A stretch of 57,630 nt of DNA from Candidatus Sumerlaeaceae bacterium. GTDB lineage: Bacteria > Sumerlaeota > Sumerlaeia > Sumerlaeales > Sumerlaeaceae. The position numbers were made by a program, and so were the translations under genes. A model generated the notes under the pieces. It made no database searches. It saw only the letters and a program-made list of their open reading frames with translations, and was not told where the DNA came from. The stretch lies in contig JAIBAT010000144.1 in assembly GCA_019695055.1 (NCBI GenBank), positions 1 to 57,630 on the forward strand, written 5' to 3'. This document shows, one piece after another, positions 16,642 through 25,280 of this stretch (position 1 is the stretch's first letter; each line of letters begins with the position of its first letter).

Positions 16642-16968
16642 ATGCCACTGATTGTCACCCCCACTGCCGTCAACGAGGTCAAGCGTGTGCTTGCATCCCA
16701 GAACCACCCCGATTGGGGCCTGCGTGTCGGGGTCAAGGGCGGCGGCTGCTCCGGGTTGTCCTACACCATGGGCGTCGAGGAAAAACCCGCCCCAAGCGAT
16801 CAGGTTTTTGAGTACGATGGCGTCAGGGTGTTCTGCGACCCCAAAAGCTACCTCTTCCTCAATGGCCTCACCATCGACTATTCCACCGATATGCTCAACG
16901 GCGGCTTCAAGTTCGTGAATCCCAACGCCACAAAGACCTGTGGCTGCGGCACGTCGTTTTCCGCCTGA
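16642..16968 (+). CDS. A-type iron-sulfur carrier (IscA/ErpA/HesB family)
   Basis: 108 residues with the three invariant Cys: Cys36 in GGGCSGLSY and Cys100/Cys102 in TCGCGTSF. These proteins receive Fe-S clusters from the scaffold and hand them to apo-enzymes. Which paralogue it is (IscA, SufA or ErpA) cannot be decided. AGGAAG precedes the ATG by about 8 nt. Its divergence from an Rrf2 regulator resembles the link between Fe-S assembly genes and IscR-type control. Confidence 0.92.
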   Translation: MPLIVTPTAVNEVKRVLASQNHPDWGLRVGVKGGGCSGLSYTMGVEEKPAPSDQVFEYDGVRVFCDPKSYLFLNGLTIDYSTDMLNGGFKFVNPNATKTCGCGTSFSA

Positions 16969-16982
16969 CCACCCAAAAAGAA

Positions 16983-17018
16983 TGCGCCGCTTTCGCGGCG
17001 CACAACTTCAGTTTTTTT
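16983..17018 (+). terminator. Hairpin with T-tract after the Fe-S carrier gene
   Basis: TGCGCCGC-TTTC-GCGGCGCA (16983-17002) is a perfect 8-bp GC-rich stem, followed after nine bases by seven T (17012-17018). The gap before the T-run is longer than in a classic intrinsic terminator, but its place 15 nt after the stop supports termination. Confidence 0.6.
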
Positions 17019-17117
17019 GCCCAAATTCCCTCTGGACTACCGTGCTTTCGTACAGCGACCCGGGAAGCTTAGCCTCAATGTATGGTTATAAGATGAAGGT
17101 TTGAAGCGGCTTGGGAC

Positions 17118-17324
17118 CTATCCCAACTTCATGACGTTGGTTGCTTGCATTCCCTTGGGTCCCTTGACGACCTCAAACTGGACGTCCTGGCCCTCGGCAA
17201 GTGTCCGGAATCCCTCACTTTGGATGGAAGTGTGATGGACAAAAATGTCCTCACCACCACCGTCTGGCTGGATGAATCCGAAGCCCTTCTTGTCGTTAAA
17301 CCATTTTACTTTACCGACTGGCAT
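17118..17324 (-). CDS. csp: Cold shock domain protein
   Basis: 68 residues. RNP1 appears as [10 protein letters not shown] and RNP2 as DIFVHHTSI; the start [14 protein letters not shown] is diagnostic. It is a single-stranded nucleic-acid binding chaperone. The ATG at 17324 is chosen because the canonical fold begins at residue 3; the frame stays open upstream without family sequence. About 200 nt of non-coding DNA lie upstream, room for the long 5' leader usual in cold shock genes. A 6-bp hairpin TTGGGA-CCTA-TCCCAA (17111-17126) overlaps the stop codon. Confidence 0.95.
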   Translation of the reverse strand: MPVGKVKWFNDKKGFGFIQPDGGGEDIFVHHTSIQSEGFRTLAEGQDVQFEVVKGPKGMQATNVMKLG

Positions 17325-17543
17325 GATTCCCGTGTCACCTCTCTTTCCTCGGAAATGAAAGCCTCGATTTCGTGCGGGTGACCGGAACAGGGGGGAGTGA
17401 ATGCCAATCGGCGGGAGGCAAAAACACCAGCGAACAATAATGAGAGTGGTACGCCCAAAATCTAATACCTGCAGAATCCTTAATGACTTACGAACCTGCC
17501 ATTCCGCGCGACTCAAACCAAAAATGTCAAAGGAAATTTGTAA

Positions 17544-18287
17544 TTACCCGTTGTAACGTTGGATAAAGCCTGAAAGCACGTCGGCCATAGCTCCCAGTGT
17601 TTCCCGGTGCTGGAGGTCCTCCGGAAACCCGGAGGCATCGCCGATAAATCGGCATCCTGCCCAATTTGGCGACTTTTGTAAGTCGGGCGACACCCCCGAC
17701 CCCGCACCGGATGAGGACGAGAACGGATGTGCACAAATTACGGGCACCGTGTTCCAGCGAACCGCGCAGCTCAACGCCAGCGGTAGTTGCTGCGTGTGAA
17801 ATCCGGGTTCAAACCGGCCCCAGGCCCCCTTGAAAAACCGCGTCAGGAAGTCCCGCCTCTCGAACTGGAACGCAAAATCCGCGAGATACGGGTGTATCAA
17901 TACCGGTCCGCGAAAGGCAGCGGGCAGCAACGCAAGGTCATACCGCAGCAGCGCTTCCGCCACCACCCAGAAATCCTGCTTCGCCGCGCGCAGCGGCGAT
18001 CGCGCCACCGCCATCCCCGCGGAAATCCCGGCGAGAATTGTTTTTGGAAAAGAGCCCGACAATGCCAGCATGGCCTTTGCCTGGCCCGTGTTGATAAGGC
18101 GCGCATAGGTCAGAAAATCCGGAACCGTCACGGCCGCCTTCGCTGCGTGGGCCGACTGCAGGTCTGCCGGCAGTCGCGCAGCCTGCCACGCCGTCATCAG
18201 TAGCCCCGCCTCCGCTGCCGTTCGCTTTCGCGCTGCTTCCAGGAAAGCCCCCGGGTCAAGGTCGCGCACGTCCTCATACAGTATCAT
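17544..18287 (-). CDS. Hypothetical protein, 247 residues
   Basis: Not recognised. A soluble mixed alpha/beta protein, Ala-rich in its first half, with a distinctive segment RGPVLIHPYLADFAFQFERRDF and later VPVICAHPF. There is no signal peptide or membrane helix. Its ATG overlaps the stop of the fused epimerase/oxidoreductase gene as ATGA, so the two are made together and it may act in the same sugar or cofactor pathway. Confidence 0.6.
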   Translation of the reverse strand: MILYEDVRDLDPGAFLEAARKRTAAEAGLLMTAWQAARLPADLQSAHAAKAAVTVPDFLTYARLINTGQAKAMLALSGSFPKTILAGISAGMAVARSPLRAAKQDFWVVAEALLRYDLALLPAAFRGPVLIHPYLADFAFQFERRDFLTRFFKGAWGRFEPGFHTQQLPLALSCAVRWNTVPVICAHPFSSSSGAGSGVSPDLQKSPNWAGCRFIGDASGFPEDLQHRETLGAMADVLSGFIQRYNG

Positions 18288-20359
18288 GCGCGCAGCCTCC
18301 CCAACGCCATTGCCATCGCGTCATCCAGCTCCACGCCCAGCGACGCGCCGGATTCTGCAACCCACGGCGAATCATACCGCGCCCTCTGCCCGGCTTTCTC
18401 ATACAGGGAAAAGATAAATCGCTCGGCTCGGGCCGCCTCGGCCACCGTGACCGCTGTCGTGAGGAAGGAATCGTTTTGATCCACGCCGATGTGTTCCCCG
18501 GCGCGCCGTGCCCGGATTGCCGAGGCAAAGTTCCTGTGTTCCGCCGCGAATCCCGCCCCTGTATAGTCCGGCGCTGCATTATAGCCCAGGTCAAAATCTA
18601 ACTGCGTCCATAGTCGCTCCGTCTTGCCGTCCCGCTCGAAACTCGCGCACTGGTTCTCCACCACGATGCGCCCCCGTTCCAGTTCCACAACGATCCTGTT
18701 CGTCGGCCGCGCATACCCGGGAATGGACCACCCCGCCGCAAGCCGTCCTTCGAAACCCGGATAGGCAAACCGCACCTCCGCTGCGTCCTCAACCTCTGTC
18801 GAGTGCACAGGCCACAGACTCGCCTCGGCGCGCACCGGCTCGCCGAAAAGCCGCAGCAGCATTGTCAGCACGTGTCCCGCAAAATTGATGATGGCGCCGC
18901 CCCCTGATTGCGCGCGGACCATCTCCCACCGCACCGGCTTGGGCGCCATGATGTGCGATTGCAGCGCGTACGCGTGAAACCCGCGCACCGCCCCCGCTTC
19001 GCCCCCGGCGATGATCTCCCGCGCCACATCCAGGTGCGGATACTGCGCAGCCATATATCCCACATGGCAGATCCCGCCCGGGAATTCTGCGGCCAACTTC
19101 TCAAACTCGCCCGCCAGCGCCGGCGTGATGGCCATGGGCTTTTCCACCAGCACCGCCACCCCTTTCTGCAGGCACATCCGCGCCAGCGGCAGGTGTGTTC
19201 CCGCTGGCGTGGCGATGATCGCCCCGTCGGGCTTGAACTCATCCAGAGCCGCCGCAGCATCCGTGCGAAATTCGGTCCGGAACCCCATGCTCTGGTAAAG
19301 TTTCCACGCCCCGGGCTTGGGATCCACGATGGCCGCAAGGGCGCTCCCCTCCCGCTGGGTGATATTCAGCGCATGCACGATGCCGACCTTGCCCGCGCCA
19401 ATCAGCACCAACCGCACCGGGTCCGTGGCAAACCGCGGCTCCCCCTCAACGGACGCCGCAGGGGCGACCTCATCCGCGACCGCCTTTTTCATGGCTTGAT
19501 CAAAAGGTTGAAGGTCCAGATTCAGTTTGATGAGCGATTTTTCCGTATCCATAGTCCGGACCATTTCCATCCCCCGGATGTTGTCCGAACTGATGGGAAG
19601 CGGCAGCCGCAACGCCTCTCCAATCCCAACCACCAGCTTGATGGGGCCCAATGGCACCACGAGCTGCGGCTTGCGCCGCCCCGATTCCGCCACGGCGATG
19701 GCCTGCAGGAAATCCCGCAACTCCATCGCCTTCGGCTCGCCCAGGTTCAGTTCCACCGATTCCTCGTCCGGCAGGTCCAGGCACTTTAGCATCGCCACGC
19801 AAAGATCTCCGACATCGATCGGCTGCACGGGCGCGTGCCCGCCCCCGATCAATGGCAACACCGGCAGCTTTCGCACGGATTGCCGCATCCGGTAAAACAG
19901 TCCCTGCCTTCCCGGACCAAACACCAATCCCGGTCGCAGGATCGCATGGGGCAAACCACTGTCGCGCAGCAATTTCTCTGCGTCCAATTTCGTGCGTCCG
20001 TAGGCCGACACCGCTTCTTCATGGGCCGATTGGCTCGACAGGAACACGAACCGCCGAAACCCGTCGCAGCCGCGCGCCTGCTCGATGAGTCGGCGCATCC
20101 CCTCGACGTTTATGGCCTCCGACTCCGCGTCGTCCTGTCCTGTGGTCGTCCCGGCACAGTGCATGATCGCCGTCACGCCTTCCCACGCCACGGCCGGGAT
20201 GTGATAGGGAAGCTGCCCATAAACCACGCGCCCCCGAATCTCCGCCCCGCCCGACGCCCGCGGGCGCATCAGCGCCACCACCTCGTGTCGGCTCGCCCGC
20301 GCCATGGCGCAGAATCTCCGCCCGATAAAACCCGAGGCTCCAGTGACCAGGATTTTCAC
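18284..20359 (-). CDS. Fused NAD-dependent epimerase and Gfo/Idh/MocA oxidoreductase
   Basis: 691 residues with two dehydrogenase modules. Residues 1 to about 300 are an extended SDR: GASGFIG near the N-terminus and the catalytic YxxxK as Tyr120/Lys124 (SAYGRTKLDAE). From about residue 315 a second Rossmann domain begins at LVLIGAGKVG, with the Gfo/Idh/MocA EKPMA motif and the C-terminal sheet domain. Such a protein could carry out two successive steps on a nucleotide sugar or cyclitol. GTG 20359 with GAGCAGG upstream is preferred over a 36-residue longer frame that adds no homology. First gene of a two-gene operon. Confidence 0.82.
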   Translation of the reverse strand: MKILVTGASGFIGRRFCAMARASRHEVVALMRPRASGGAEIRGRVVYGQLPYHIPAVAWEGVTAIMHCAGTTTGQDDAESEAINVEGMRRLIEQARGCDGFRRFVFLSSQSAHEEAVSAYGRTKLDAEKLLRDSGLPHAILRPGLVFGPGRQGLFYRMRQSVRKLPVLPLIGGGHAPVQPIDVGDLCVAMLKCLDLPDEESVELNLGEPKAMELRDFLQAIAVAESGRRKPQLVVPLGPIKLVVGIGEALRLPLPISSDNIRGMEMVRTMDTEKSLIKLNLDLQPFDQAMKKAVADEVAPAASVEGEPRFATDPVRLVLIGAGKVGIVHALNITQREGSALAAIVDPKPGAWKLYQSMGFRTEFRTDAAAALDEFKPDGAIIATPAGTHLPLARMCLQKGVAVLVEKPMAITPALAGEFEKLAAEFPGGICHVGYMAAQYPHLDVAREIIAGGEAGAVRGFHAYALQSHIMAPKPVRWEMVRAQSGGGAIINFAGHVLTMLLRLFGEPVRAEASLWPVHSTEVEDAAEVRFAYPGFEGRLAAGWSIPGYARPTNRIVVELERGRIVVENQCASFERDGKTERLWTQLDFDLGYNAAPDYTGAGFAAEHRNFASAIRARRAGEHIGVDQNDSFLTTAVTVAEAARAERFIFSLYEKAGQRARYDSPWVAESGASLGVELDDAMAMALGRLRA

Positions 20360-20572
20360 CGGCACACCTGCTCTTCCGTGAGGCAAACCCGAAATCCGAA
20401 ATTTGTAGGAAGAGCAACGAAAGTGGCAGGCGCATCCCACCCCTGGAGTCGAAAACAATGCGACCAAAGTGCGAAAGCCCGTCCCGAATGGCCCGCCAAA
20501 ACTCTATCGAAACCTTCACCAACCATAAGAGACCCGAGCATGAGTTCGGAAACGCCGCTGTAAACAGAAAGC

Positions 20573-21526
20573 GTGCCTCCCCCCGCAGCCAAAAAGCGCG
20601 CCGCCAGCCTTTCCCCGTTTCTCCAGGTGCTCTCCACCCGTTACCATCACCCCGATTATCTGGGTTCCGACCCGCTCGTGGAGGTGCGCCGTTTCAAGTC
20701 CCCCGTAGACCGCGAGATAGCCGCGTTGTTTGCGGCCCTACTCGCCTACGGTAACGTAAAGCAGATCAACGCCAGCCTGCGAAAACTCTACGATGCCATG
20801 CGCGGCCATCCTGCTCCATTCGTTGCCGGTTTCGACCCCGCCCGCGACCCCGCCGCGCTCAAAGGGTTCAAACATCGTTTCACCGATTCCGAGGACATTG
20901 CGTGCCTTTGCCACCTGCTGGCGCAGGCCCTTGCGAAGTGCGCCACCTTGGAAAACTTCTTCCTCCAGGGCTATGACCCCGCGGAGCCCGATCTCGTCGG
21001 CGCGGCCACCCGCTTCATGGAGAATCTCTGCTCCCTCGAGTTCGCGCCGCGCTTTTCCCGCGACCGCATGCTCCGGAAAACATCCTTTAAGCACCTCATG
21101 CCCCGCGCCGACAAGGGCAGCGCCTGCAAGCGCGTCCACCTGTTCCTCCGCTGGATGATCCGCCCCGACGACGGCATTGACCTCGGGCTTTGGCACGCGA
21201 TTCCAGCCTCGAAACTCATCATGCCCGTGGATACCCACATCCTCCGCATTGGGCGCAACCTTGGCATACTCCGCCGCAAAACCGGATCCCTCGCCGCGGC
21301 CCGCGAGATCACCGCCATGCTTGCCCTATGCGATTCCGCCGACCCCGTGCGGTTTGATTTCCCCCTCTGCCGTCTCGGGATTCTTCAGAAGTGCCCCACG
21401 ACCTCAAACCTCGCCGCCTGCGACGTGTGTGAACTGAATTCCGTTTGCGAAAAGCGCCGCAAACTCGCGACGACCCGGAACCGGCTGGATGCGAAATCCC
21501 TGATGCGCCGGAAGTCCGCGAAATAA
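20573..21526 (+). CDS. TIGR02757 (DUF2400) family protein
   Basis: 317 residues from a GTG. The family pattern is clear: YLGSDPLVEVRRF near the start, AALLAYGNVKQI, then KGSACKRVHLFLRWMIR, PVDTHILRIGRNLG and a C-terminal FPLCRLGILQ with four Cys (CPTTSNLAACDVCELNSVC). The overall layout resembles HhH-GPD DNA glycosylases with a terminal Cys cluster as in endonuclease III, but the family's reaction is not established. Divergent from the epimerase fusion across 213 nt. Confidence 0.85.
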   Translation: MPPPAAKKRAASLSPFLQVLSTRYHHPDYLGSDPLVEVRRFKSPVDREIAALFAALLAYGNVKQINASLRKLYDAMRGHPAPFVAGFDPARDPAALKGFKHRFTDSEDIACLCHLLAQALAKCATLENFFLQGYDPAEPDLVGAATRFMENLCSLEFAPRFSRDRMLRKTSFKHLMPRADKGSACKRVHLFLRWMIRPDDGIDLGLWHAIPASKLIMPVDTHILRIGRNLGILRRKTGSLAAAREITAMLALCDSADPVRFDFPLCRLGILQKCPTTSNLAACDVCELNSVCEKRRKLATTRNRLDAKSLMRRKSAK

Positions 21527-21991
21527 CAGGGTGTAAAATCCCCAGCGTGCTGCTGCAACCCTTGGAGTGCGGAGGCCATGCCGCCGCTTTGACCGTGCGC
21601 GGAGCGCACCCACCGGGAGAATAGCGTTTCAGAAAAAGAGAAAGCCCCCAACCCCGCATCGGCTTTTGTTTTATCCCCGACATGCACGAAAACAACCACG
21701 CTTGAAAACACATATACGCTTAAACCACAACCACTCTGGTCCAGAGCGAGAAAACCGCATCGCGCCAGAGCAACCCGAAGGGTTGCCAGACAGTAGCCGG
21801 GGGTTGAGCGAAGCGACACCCCCGGAACCCGAAAACCCCACCCATCGCACCCCGGAGGGGTGCCAGAGAACTTACGGGCGCAAAACTCCTCCTTGCCAGG
21901 CCATTATTCCCCGTGTGACTTCGCAAACAGGTTAATTCGCGGTCACACACCAGTAACGGCCAGTGCATTGGGCTGGCACGCCGGAGGATAA
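21527..21991. other. Intergenic stretch rich in palindromic repeats
   Basis: This 465-nt stretch has no supportable gene. It contains a repeat-like segment at about 21555-21610 (including GTGCGCGGAGCGCAC at 21595-21609), an A/T-rich middle, and a triple-hairpin module at 21770-21863. Open frames across it are repeat translations. Confidence 0.7.
21770..21863. repeat. Three stacked perfect hairpins (dispersed repeat module)
   Basis: GCAACCC-GAA-GGGTTGC (21770-21786), CCGGGGGT...ACCCCCGG (21797-21825) and GCACCCC-GGA-GGGGTGC (21847-21863). The first and last are each followed by CCAGA, so the unit seems duplicated. Similar modules are, from memory, scattered in Planctomycetes and Verrucomicrobia genomes. 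Function unknown. Confidence 0.7.
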
Positions 21992-22567
21992 ATGCTTTTA
22001 ACGGTTCAGGAGCAATATCACAAGGTCTGGAAATTGATCTTCGCGGGAGGAATCCTCAACGTCATCATAGGCCTCGGCATATTCTTTCCCGTGTTCCGCC
22101 CCGACACCCTTCGCATGTTGACCGGCGTCATGATTTTGCTTAGCGCCGTCGTCGTCGCGGGAACTTTCTGGGGCGGTGGGCGCACCATGAATCCCGAGGT
22201 CGGAATTCTGCAATTTCTGACTCACCTCATCGCAGCCGGTGTCATCCTGGCCAGTCCCCTTGGCCTCGATTTGCCCTTCATTCCCGTCCTCGCCGTTTAT
22301 TTTGGCGTCCTCGGCGCCTTGGCCATCCGCGAAGCCTCCCGCTTTCGCGACTCCAAGTCTCTGTTTGTTCCGCATCTCGTCATGGGCATCACGTCGTTTG
22401 CGTTCTGTCTCCTCGCTTTGGTCGTCCTCGCGCGGGACACCCAGTATGCTCTGGTATCAACCCTTGCGGCACTCGCCTTCCTGATCCGTGGTGCGGCTCT
22501 GATCCGCATTGCACTCGTGGTTCGTCAGTCAAAGCCCCGGAAACTGCCCCCTGATACGGCGGGATGA
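21992..22567 (+). CDS. HdeD-like (DUF308) membrane protein
   Basis: 191 residues with six regularly spaced hydrophobic helices and short loops, the layout of HdeD/DUF308 proteins. GGAGG lies 5 nt before the ATG. HdeD proteins are linked to acid or envelope stress, but the family is broad and no substrate is known. The C-terminus is short and basic (VRQSKPRK), placing it in the cytoplasm by the positive-inside rule. Confidence 0.7.
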   Translation: MLLTVQEQYHKVWKLIFAGGILNVIIGLGIFFPVFRPDTLRMLTGVMILLSAVVVAGTFWGGGRTMNPEVGILQFLTHLIAAGVILASPLGLDLPFIPVLAVYFGVLGALAIREASRFRDSKSLFVPHLVMGITSFAFCLLALVVLARDTQYALVSTLAALAFLIRGAALIRIALVVRQSKPRKLPPDTAG

Positions 22568-22649
22568 TACCGCAAACAGGATCCTAGGGAAACTGTAAAT
22601 AGGGCGGGGCAGTCTTTGAGATCAGCCCAAATTCTTGGCCCCATTAATT

Positions 22650-23975
22650 TCACTCAAGAATACGCACTTCCCCTTCGCTCACCGCCCCATTTGTTGGGTC
22701 AAAATCCACAGTCCCAGAGCCTGGATTTACAGACGGACCGCTCCCGCGCACACGTCGTTGGGCGGGATTGAGACTTGGGCTATACTGAAAACGGTGCCCA
22801 GTGAATGGATCGACGGGCACCTCAGAAAAGTATTTCGGGGAGAGATCGGCAAGATCCTTGGGAAACTCGCCACTTGTTGCCCTGTATAACTGCAGGGCCA
22901 CGAGAATCTCGCACTGCAATAACCGCGACTTCGCAGCCATCCATCGCGCCTGCTCCTCGGCAAAATCCATCGGAGACAAGAAGTTGCTGAGGTAGCGGTC
23001 CTTCTCCGGGATCTTCTTGCGCACGGTGTCGAGTTCCTTTGTCACGCTAAGCGTGTTCGCTGTCGCATAAGGTTTTTGCAGATATTCGAGCCCCAAATCC
23101 CATTGAGGTTTGGCGCCTGCCACTGCTCCCTCCAGCATTCCTCGCAATTCGCTCTCGGAAATCTGCCCGGTCTCCGAAGATGCGACGATTCCTTCCGGGG
23201 CTATGTTCAGGTCGGCAATTTTACGGTCCCAACACACGCGTTCGGCCACGAACGCCTCTAGCACGGACCCCATGGTGCCCTCGACCTGCTTGAGTTCTTT
23301 AAGAAGATTTTCCAATTCACCCGGTGTCACGGAACCGCTGTCCACCAACCGAGCCGCTTGTCGCACCGCGCTGTTGATAAATGAAAGCCCCAGAAGCCAG
23401 ACGATGTTGGGCTGACCTGGTACGGTGAAATCTCTGCCAATGCGCAGCGCAGAGCAGTAGCATCTTATCGCTTCAGTGGTCTGGCCGTCTGATTCCAATT
23501 TGCGCCCCTCCACACACAGCAACTTAACACTCATTGCCATGGCCATCATATTGGCGATTGGAGTGTCCGAAGCCAGGGGGCGGATTGGGCTCGCATGGTT
23601 CAGTTCTGCCCCTGCTCGCATTTGGCGAAGCATCGGCTGGCACCGTGCAATGTAATCGTCAATCGCTGACGCTTTGCTGTCCCAACCTTTTGTCAGCACT
23701 TCTTTGATTTGCGCACCAAGCTTGTCGTCGGGCATTCCCGGAAAAAAGTCTCCGGCAATCGCGTAGTGGATGAGGGCATTATCCCGCCCTTCCTTTTCCT
23801 TAATTGCCTCAAGTGCAGTAATCAAACGCGCAGTTTCCGGGCGAGGTTGCGTTGAGCTTGTTACTGTTGCCTCTTGTGTACCACCGTACGCCGTTTCGAG
23901 TGTCCAGCCGCCTGCAATCAGACCTGCCACAATCGGAGCCCGAAACCATAAGGATGCTGCTGGACGGCAGAGCAT
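22650..23975 (-). CDS. Exported protein with pseudopilin-like C-terminal motif
   Basis: 441 residues from ATG 23975, preceded by a full GGAGGT seven bases upstream; the frame is open for 37 more codons upstream but without such a site. One hydrophobic segment near the N-terminus (LWFRAPIVAGLIAGGW) is a signal peptide or anchor. The body is helical. The end contains GEFPKDLADLSPKYFSEVPVD followed by PFTG, the pattern that closes GspG-like pseudopilin head domains in these bacteria. Family and function unknown; it stands alone, convergent with the HdeD-like gene. Confidence 0.65.
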   Translation of the reverse strand: MLCRPAASLWFRAPIVAGLIAGGWTLETAYGGTQEATVTSSTQPRPETARLITALEAIKEKEGRDNALIHYAIAGDFFPGMPDDKLGAQIKEVLTKGWDSKASAIDDYIARCQPMLRQMRAGAELNHASPIRPLASDTPIANMMAMAMSVKLLCVEGRKLESDGQTTEAIRCYCSALRIGRDFTVPGQPNIVWLLGLSFINSAVRQAARLVDSGSVTPGELENLLKELKQVEGTMGSVLEAFVAERVCWDRKIADLNIAPEGIVASSETGQISESELRGMLEGAVAGAKPQWDLGLEYLQKPYATANTLSVTKELDTVRKKIPEKDRYLSNFLSPMDFAEEQARWMAAKSRLLQCEILVALQLYRATSGEFPKDLADLSPKYFSEVPVDPFTGHRFQYSPSLNPAQRRVRGSGPSVNPGSGTVDFDPTNGAVSEGEVRILE

Positions 23976-24122
23976 GCGGACTACCTCCGACGAATCAATT
24001 CGTTTGGTTGACTTTTCAAAGGCAGCGCGTGTGGGGAAGTCTTTGCAAGTGCAAACCAATGGGAGAGCCGCTGGAAGAAAAACCACGAGACTTCAAAACG
24101 TTGGTTGATGCGGCTGATTCAC

Positions 24123-24530
24123 CTATCCCTCCGTCTGAAGCTTCGCCAACTCCCCGGCAGTCAGCGGCTTCCGCCTCGCCTCAATCCGGACATAGATGTC
24201 CTTGGGCGGCGTTTTGAAATAGTGCAGGAGTGCCGGGCAGAGCCAACCACTCACGTTGAGTTCGGGGCAGACGTACCAGTCGCCGCACTCGGGGCCGTCG
24301 GATTGCTCCCACACAAGATGCGTGTCGTGGTTGGGAATGGGCCGATCGGAAAAATACATCACGAATCCCTGCTCCGCAGGGATGCCCTTCCGCGCAAGAA
24401 AATGGTCAATCATGTCATTGATCGTTCCGACAAATGGCTCGCGTTTTAGGCCAAAGGCGGGGTCATCAAACACCCAGATTCCACCGGGCATCTGGAAAGG
24501 CTCAAGCATACGGATCGCATTGGTGTTCAT
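24123..24530 (-). CDS. DUF6717 family protein
   Basis: 135 residues. The start MLEPFQMPGGIWVFDDPAFG and the following LKREPFVGTINDMIDHFL match my memory of DUF6717, as do WEQSDGPECGDWYVCPEL and WLCPALLHYF near the end. Function unknown; small and cytoplasmic. It may share a promoter with the exported unknown gene 147 nt downstream on the same strand. Confidence 0.75.
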   Translation of the reverse strand: MNTNAIRMLEPFQMPGGIWVFDDPAFGLKREPFVGTINDMIDHFLARKGIPAEQGFVMYFSDRPIPNHDTHLVWEQSDGPECGDWYVCPELNVSGWLCPALLHYFKTPPKDIYVRIEARRKPLTAGELAKLQTEG

Positions 24531-24710
24531 GGTTTAACTGACCAAGCACGCGCTCGCCTATTCTCCGGGCCGGCAGACCTCAGTTGCGCCGCGCCGCGTG
24601 ATTTCGCGCAAGGCAGCCTGGTTCTGACCTGTGAACGCAAGCCCTCAGCACAACTCGACCACCGCACCAATCCCTCTGTGCGAATCTGTGAACGCAATCC
24701 ACCCCAAACA

Positions 24711-24776
24711 TGGGTCCCTAAGGGTCTCTTAGGGGTCAGGAGGGAATAGGCAAAGCCCCTTCGTTATGCCATGGTC
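24711..24776 (-). repeat. Dispersed 66-nt repeat, copy A
   Basis: Read on the minus strand it aligns without gaps to 52006-52071 on the plus strand with 52 of 66 positions identical, including ATGGCATAA and GGCTTTGCCTATTCCC. Not coding in either place. Confidence 0.65.
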
Positions 24777-24921
24777 TCATCCATAATGAACTTCATCATC
24801 TCCAAACCCACCTCATGGCTCGACGCCGCCCCCACATCCATCTTTGCCCCTTTTGCGTGCCTCGCGAAGCAACTTATTTCGCGCCCGCCGTCCCCCACCG
24901 TCCCCTTTAAGCTCTCTAATC

Positions 24922-24955
24922 GTCAAAAATGCGCTAATAGGGACCCATTTTTGAC
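24922..24955. repeat. 10-bp perfect inverted repeat
   Basis: GTCAAAAATG (24922-24931) and CATTTTTGAC (24946-24955) pair perfectly around a 14-nt loop. The A/T-rich arms do not resemble an intrinsic terminator; it could be an operator or the remnant of a small mobile element. Confidence 0.45.
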
Positions 24956-25280
24956 ACGAATTATCCGCATTGATTTCATTGGGCTTATCCCCCAAATTCT
25001 GCGAAAAAAAATTATACCCCCCTCCCCCCCCCCACCTTTCAGGCAACCAGGAGGGAAGTTCTGGGAAGCAGGGTGGGGGATCTTGGACCTCCGGGTAGAA
25101 TCGTGTCAACGTGCGCTCCGCGCACGCCAAACAAGGCCACGGAGAGCTCTAATCCGACGTGGCAAAAGTGGAAGGAGGTGCATTCGGCAAAGACCTTATC
25201 CAGGAACTAAGTTGAAGAAACGTGGCGGAGCCGTCCCGGCTCCGAATCAGCAGAGGGACACCCCTGCCACAGGACAGAAA

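Larger units (their letters stand above)
24531..25280. other. 750-nt intergenic stretch with repeats
   Basis: No supportable gene. It holds a 66-nt dispersed repeat (24711-24776), a 10-bp inverted repeat (24922-24955), a poly-C tract (C6-T-C10, 25017-25033), the palindrome GTGCGCTCCGCGCAC (25111-25125) and the palindrome GGAGCCGTCCCGGCTCC (25227-25243). An open frame crossing it continues antisense into the TPR gene and is not coding. Confidence 0.7.

Noticed and set aside
17111..17126. Terminator for the cold shock gene
   Set aside because: The 6-bp hairpin overlaps the stop codon and is not followed by a T-run on the transcribed strand.
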